From Massilia sp. Root351 (lineage in GTDB: Bacteria > Pseudomonadota > Gammaproteobacteria > Burkholderiales > Burkholderiaceae_D): DNA of 64,000 nucleotides. The position numbers and the translations under genes were made by a program. Location: positions 1,095,590 to 1,159,589 of the forward strand of contig NZ_LMDJ01000001.1 in assembly GCF_001425045.1 (NCBI RefSeq), given 5' to 3'. Shown here piece by piece: positions 60,410 to 64,000 of the stretch; the stretch's first letter is position 1, and each line of letters opens with the position of its first letter. The notes under the pieces were generated by a model. That model was not told the DNA's origin and did not search any database. It worked only from the letters and a program-made list of their open reading frames with translations.

Positions 60410-60565
60410 GACAGCCTTTCGCAGGAGGTGGGGCGTACTGGGTGGATTTCAGTATAAGGAATATCGGGCCATGGGAGCGGGCGCTTTGTTGCCCTTGTCG
60501 CAAGACGGCAACGCCCGGCGGCCCGCCCCGGCGCCGCGCTCTGATTTCCCGGCCGCTACATCACG

Positions 60566-60571
60566 TATAAT
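60566..60571 (+). promoter_or_regulatory. Consensus -10 box upstream of alaS
   Basis: TATAAT lies 38 bp upstream of the alaS ATG; a poor -35 (about TGATTT) lies at roughly 18-bp spacing. Confidence 0.5.
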
Positions 60572-60609
60572 CAACCCTTTGCACCAGCCAGCAACTTAAC
60601 CAATACGAC

Positions 60610-63219
<2,610 letters not shown>

Positions 63220-63241
63220 GAGTGAAAAGCAAGTAAATTGG

Positions 63242-63265
63242 CGGCCCGCGCGCGAGTGCGGGCCG
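63242..63265 (+). terminator. GC-rich hairpin after alaS
   Basis: CGGCCCGC pairs with GCGGGCCG around an 8-nt loop. The trailing sequence TTAACTT is only weakly U-rich, so termination may be partial. Confidence 0.5.
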
Positions 63266-63390
63266 TTAACTTAATGACTGCTCTCGTTGTGAACTTGCAA
63301 CGAGAGAGGAACTATTTTGGTGCACCGCGTCACAACTGCAGAATTGGAGTAGACTGTGCAGGACTGGTCAACCAATTTTGCGGGATTTTG

Positions 63391-63648
<258 letters not shown>

Positions 63649-63806
63649 AAGTCCAGTAAGCTGTATTCTTTGAGCGGGGAGCCGGGCTGGCTTCCCCCGT
63701 CCGCAGGCTCTCCACGATCATGGGTGCAAGATGAAAATTAGACGTTTTCCACTACCAAAAAAACGCACGATCGTGCTTTAATTCAGCCTGGTGATTGAAT
63801 TTCTCA

Positions 63807-63812
63807 TATAAT
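63807..63812 (+). promoter_or_regulatory. Consensus -10 box upstream of etfB
   Basis: TATAAT lies 50 bp before the etfB ATG. No strong -35 hexamer stands at the usual spacing. Confidence 0.45.
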
Positions 63813-63862
63813 CTAGCCCACCTATCAGTTCACACTTTATTAATTTTCCCAAAGGCAGAGCT

Positions 63863-64000
63863 ATGAAAGTCTTGGTACCCGTCAAACGCGTGGTCGACTA
63901 CAACGTCAAGGTGCGCGTCAAATCCGACGGCACTGGCGTAGATATCGCCAATGTCAAAATGTCGATGAACCCGTTCGATGAGATCGCACTGGAAGAAGCG
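63863..64000 (+). CDS. etfB: Electron transfer flavoprotein beta subunit, N-terminal part
   Basis: The first 46 codons of EtfB, running off the window. [20 protein letters not shown] and the region with [17 protein letters not shown] are family hallmarks. EtfB, with EtfA, passes electrons from acyl-CoA dehydrogenases to the quinone pool through ETF-QO. AAAGG lies upstream of the ATG. The alpha subunit is expected just downstream of the window. Confidence 0.95.
   Translation, partial: MKVLVPVKRVVDYNVKVRVKSDGTGVDIANVKMSMNPFDEIALEEA

Overview
The window is 64 kb of high-GC chromosomal DNA with dense, short-gapped genes. The gene types (alaS followed by tusA and etfB, gluQ, type-2 pyrF, several AraC and MFS genes, a TonB-dependent receptor, a CHASE-domain kinase, GGDEF and chemotaxis proteins) fit a free-living betaproteobacterium, most likely Oxalobacteraceae (Massilia/Duganella-like). 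That placement is inferred from gene content and protein style; no rRNA is present to confirm it. I saw no rRNA, tRNA, insertion sequence, prophage, CRISPR array or replication origin.

Layout. 0.2-6 kb: AraC regulators, a HAD nucleotidase, an AcpH-like phosphodiesterase, a metallophosphoesterase and an alpha/beta hydrolase. 6-11.4 kb: a large TonB-dependent receptor and a UvrD-like helicase with a C-terminal DUF5710-like domain. 11.4-16.5 kb: a signalling block with an OmpR-type response regulator, a divergent GAF-PAS-PAS hybrid histidine kinase and a winged-helix/NB-ARC regulator without the usual C-terminal part; a short repeated DNA motif occurs in the leaders of these genes. 16.5-29.8 kb: gluQ, secreted M28 and M20 peptidases, a membrane acyltransferase, a DUF2442 gene remnant, an isochorismatase-fold hydrolase, an MFS exporter, a di-haem peroxidase, a luciferase-like monooxygenase, a TraB/GumN protein and a lipoprotein. 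29.9-41.3 kb: small proteins, an SDR, pyrF, sbcB, a cNMP-GGDEF protein, a BtuF-like metal-binding protein, an HPF-like ribosome factor, an EntS-like exporter, a 2Fe-2S reductase and a YeeZ-like SDR.

41.4-45 kb is the most unusual part. Two tandem paralogues share a GRDP-like N-terminal domain (about 84 % identical by hand alignment). In each it is followed by a long hexapeptide-based repeat tail (13 copies of AYSGAT-type in one, 7 copies of AFSGVA-type in the other) and a shared YTxRPR C-terminal motif. An orphan CHASE-type histidine kinase lies upstream on the same strand. 45-50.6 kb: glnS, then a divergent operon of a J-domain protein, three uncharacterised proteins with overlapping or abutting start/stop codons, and a periplasmic solute-binding-like protein. 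50.6-60.4 kb: a LysR/MFS divergent pair, two tandem paralogous single-pass proteins, a CoA-transferase, a glycerophosphodiesterase, a LuxR regulator and a chemotaxis receptor. 60.6-64 kb: alaS, a TusA-like protein and the start of etfB.

Start codons were chosen by hand from ribosome-binding sites, family length and paralogue alignment. All family assignments come from motif recognition, not database searches.
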